Position numbers and translations under genes: made by a program | Notes under the pieces: model-generated | Seen by the model: only the letters and a program-made list of their open reading frames with translations | Database searches by the model: none | Told to the model about the DNA's origin: nothing | Shown: piece by piece, positions 62,092 to 64,000 of the stretch | How positions within the stretch are numbered: position 1 is the stretch's first letter | Layout of the letters: each line of letters begins with the position of its first letter | Assembly (NCBI RefSeq): GCF_001051235.1 | Contig: NZ_CBTJ020000002.1 | Span: 1 to 64,000 of the forward strand | DNA from: Candidatus Competibacter denitrificans Run_A_D11 | GTDB lineage: Bacteria > Pseudomonadota > Gammaproteobacteria > Competibacterales > Competibacteraceae | Direction of reading: 5' to 3' | Length of the DNA: 64,000 bases

Positions 62092-62200
62092 CTTGTTTTC
62101 CAATCAATGTGGATTCGTTAAATTGGTTTAGCTCGCGTAGCGGATAGTTCAATGCGACCGGCCGCGTATCCCTAACTACCCCGCTTCTTGCCGTTCCCGG

Positions 62201-62206
62201 TATAAT
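62201..62206 (+). promoter_or_regulatory. Possible -10 element of the acnB promoter
   Basis: A perfect TATAAT lies 134 bp before the acnB start codon in the divergent gap, but there is no good -35 hexamer at the right distance. If used, it would give a leader of about 125 nt containing small GC-rich hairpins. Confidence 0.35.
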
Positions 62207-62339
62207 TGAATTTCCTTTCCTTCAATAGGGAAAGCGCAAATTAATGCGCCGGCATTTCGACCGGAAACCATCGATCACCCATCACCACTTGTCAGCGTTC
62301 CCGCTCTTCGGGATCGCCCTATCTAAAAGGGCCTTTTTC

Positions 62340-64000
62340 ATGCTTGAAACCTATCGCCAACAAGCCGCCGAACGTGCCGCCCTGGGCATTCCTGCCCTAC
62401 CGCTCACTCCGCAACAAACCGCTGATCTGGTCGAACTGCTGAAAAACCCGCCTAAAGGCGAGGAAAATTTCTTGTTGGATTTGCTGACCCAGCGCGTGCC
62501 GGCGGGTGTCGATCAGGCTGCTTATGTCAAAGCCGCTTTTCTGGCCGCCGTCGCCAAGGGCGAGACCTCATGTCCGCTGATTTCCCGCGTGCGAGCCACC
62601 GAATTGCTGGGCACCATGGTCGGCGGTTACAACATTCAGCCCTTGATTGATCTGCTGGATGACGCCGAGTGCGCGCCCGCCGCCACCAAGGCGCTGTCGC
62701 AAACCCTGTTGATGTTCGACTACAAGCACGGTGTCAAGGAAAAAGCCGACAAAGGCAACGCCCACGCTAAACAGATCATGACCTCCTGGGCGGAGGCGGA
62801 ATGGTTTACCGGTCGGCCCAAACTGCCAGAAAAAGTCACCGTCACCGTGTTCAAGGTCACCGGCGAAACCAATACCGATGATCTTTCGCCCGCCCCCGAT
62901 GCCTGGAGCCGCCCCGACATTCCGCTGCACGGCCTGGCGATGCTGAAGATGGAACGGCCCGGCATTCAGCCCGATGAATCCGGCAAAATCGGCCCGCTGA
63001 AGCTGATTGAATCCCTCAAGAAGAAAGGCCATCCGGTTGCCTATGTCGGCGATGTGGTGGGCACCGGTTCCAGCCGTAAATCGGCCACCAACTCAGTGCT
63101 GTGGTGGACCGGCGACGACATTCCCTACGTGCCGAACAAGCGTTATGGCGGTTACTGTCTGGGCGGCAAAATCGCGCCGATTTTCTTCAATACGATGGAA
63201 GATGCGGGCGCGCTGCCGATCACCGATTGCGACGTGACCAAAATGAACATGGGTGATGTCATCGACATCTATCCCCATGCCGGCAAGATCGAGAAAAACG
63301 GCGAAGTCATCTCGACCTTTGAATATAAGTCCGACGTGCTGCTGGACGAAGTGCAGGCCGGTGGCCGCATTAATCTCATCATCGGCCGCGGCCTGACCGA
63401 CTGGGCGCGGGAAGTGCAAGGACTCGGCCCCAGCCCGATTTTCCGCCGGCCAGTGGCTCCTAAAGATTCCGGCAAGGGTTTCACCCTGGCGCAGAAGATG
63501 GTCGGCAAAGCCTGTGGCGTGGCGGGCATTCGTCCCGGCACCTACTGCGAGCCGAAGATGACCACGGTCGGCTCGCAGGACACCACCGGCCCGATGACCC
63601 GCGACGAGCTGAAAGACCTGGCTTGTCTCGGTTTCTCTGCCGATCTGGTGATGCAGTCGTTCTGCCATACCGCCGCTTATCCCAAACCGGTGGACGTGCA
63701 AACCCACCACACCCTGCCGGATTTCATTTCCAGCCGCGCCGGGGTGGCGCTGCGGCCCGGTGATGGCATCATCCATAGCTGGCTGAACCGGATGCTGCTG
63801 CCGGATACCGTCGGCACCGGCGGCGATTCGCACACTCGTTTCCCCATCGGCATCAGCTTCCCGGCCGGTTCCGGGCTGGTCGCCTTCGCCGCCGCCACCG
63901 GCTCGATGCCGCTGGATATGCCGGAATCGGTGCTGGTGCGCTTCAAGGGCCAGATGCAGCCCGGCATCACCCTGCGCGATCTGGTCAACGCCATTCCTTA
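62340..64000 (+). CDS. acnB: Aconitate hydratase B, 5' portion (cut by window edge)
   Basis: The frame from ATG 62340 is open to the window end, about 553 of the usual 865 residues. It matches AcnB throughout: [17 protein letters not shown] at the start, [51 protein letters not shown], then [19 protein letters not shown] and [15 protein letters not shown]. AcnB interconverts citrate and isocitrate in the TCA cycle using a [4Fe-4S] cluster; the cluster cysteines lie beyond the window. The leader holds GCCCT/AGGGC followed by a T-run just ahead of the ATG. Confidence 0.97.
   Translation, partial: MLETYRQQAAERAALGIPALPLTPQQTADLVELLKNPPKGEENFLLDLLTQRVPAGVDQAAYVKAAFLAAVAKGETSCPLISRVRATELLGTMVGGYNIQPLIDLLDDAECAPAATKALSQTLLMFDYKHGVKEKADKGNAHAKQIMTSWAEAEWFTGRPKLPEKVTVTVFKVTGETNTDDLSPAPDAWSRPDIPLHGLAMLKMERPGIQPDESGKIGPLKLIESLKKKGHPVAYVGDVVGTGSSRKSATNSVLWWTGDDIPYVPNKRYGGYCLGGKIAPIFFNTMEDAGALPITDCDVTKMNMGDVIDIYPHAGKIEKNGEVISTFEYKSDVLLDEVQAGGRINLIIGRGLTDWAREVQGLGPSPIFRRPVAPKDSGKGFTLAQKMVGKACGVAGIRPGTYCEPKMTTVGSQDTTGPMTRDELKDLACLGFSADLVMQSFCHTAAYPKPVDVQTHHTLPDFISSRAGVALRPGDGIIHSWLNRMLLPDTVGTGGDSHTRFPIGISFPAGSGLVAFAAATGSMPLDMPESVLVRFKGQMQPGITLRDLVNAIP

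Noticed and set aside
60460-62103. Naming the protein 4-hydroxybutyryl-CoA dehydratase (AbfD)
   Set aside because: Two of four known cluster ligands are substituted, and no other genes for 4-hydroxybutyrate metabolism are nearby.

Overview
The window reads as a GC-rich (roughly 60% by eye) chromosomal segment of a gammaproteobacterium. TamA/TamB, RlmD, CysM, AcnB, YqhD, PilH-like, YgjV-like and PaiB proteins all match that class. The class-II polyphosphate kinase genes and general gene style would fit an environmental, polyphosphate-handling lineage (for example Competibacteraceae-like), but that placement is inference. No rRNA, tRNA, CRISPR array or intact prophage was seen.

Layout. 1-4.9 kb: the last codons of an IS110-type transposase, a small palindromic repeat, then a leftward operon of RND adaptor lipoprotein, RND pump and YgjV-like membrane protein. 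5.0-6.5 kb: a Fic AMP-transferase-type gene followed by about 640 bp of decayed DNA holding a frameshifted HicA-like toxin and an XRE antitoxin remnant. 6.5-13 kb: a rightward quinone-oxidoreductase-like gene, yqhD, and a second RND adaptor/pump pair. 13-18.9 kb: leftward DUF2760 and two large Hsp70-family genes, with a paiB gene lodged between the Hsp70 genes. 19.1-23.5 kb: a PilH-like regulator, then a leftward set of VWA lipoprotein, ECF sigma factor, membrane anti-sigma-like protein and J-domain protein. 23.6-25.9 kb: Ser/Thr kinase, DUF350 membrane protein, bacteriohemerythrin. 25.9-32.2 kb: a single 1273-residue reading frame joining DNA topoisomerase III to RecQ helicase, and a REC-PAS-GGDEF-EAL protein. 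32.7-33.4 kb: a Bax-inhibitor-1 family membrane protein followed by a clear terminator.

33.7-40.5 kb: leftward MmgE/PrpD, CHAD, rhodanese, polyphosphate kinase 1 and polyphosphate:AMP phosphotransferase; the last two overlap by 4 nt and form a polyphosphate cluster with the polyphosphate-binding CHAD protein. 40.7-43.8 kb: two lytic transglycosylases. 43.9-49.5 kb: leftward TonB-dependent receptor, YfiR-like protein and hybrid histidine kinase, which looks like one sensing operon. 49.7-51.9 kb: rlmD and cysM. 52.1-58.1 kb: tamA-tamB, for outer-membrane protein assembly. 58.2-64 kb: thioredoxin-like protein, a DegP/DegQ-type protease, an HpaB/4-hydroxybutyryl-CoA-dehydratase family protein, and the 5' part of acnB running off the end.

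The most unusual item is the topoisomerase III-RecQ fusion, which would put the two activities of a double-Holliday-junction dissolvase in one bacterial polypeptide. Other points worth attention are the Hsp70 gene whose only plausible start is a non-ATG codon just after an in-frame TGA, the HpaB/AbfD-family protein missing two of four iron-sulfur ligands, and the 61-residue tandem repeats in TamB.
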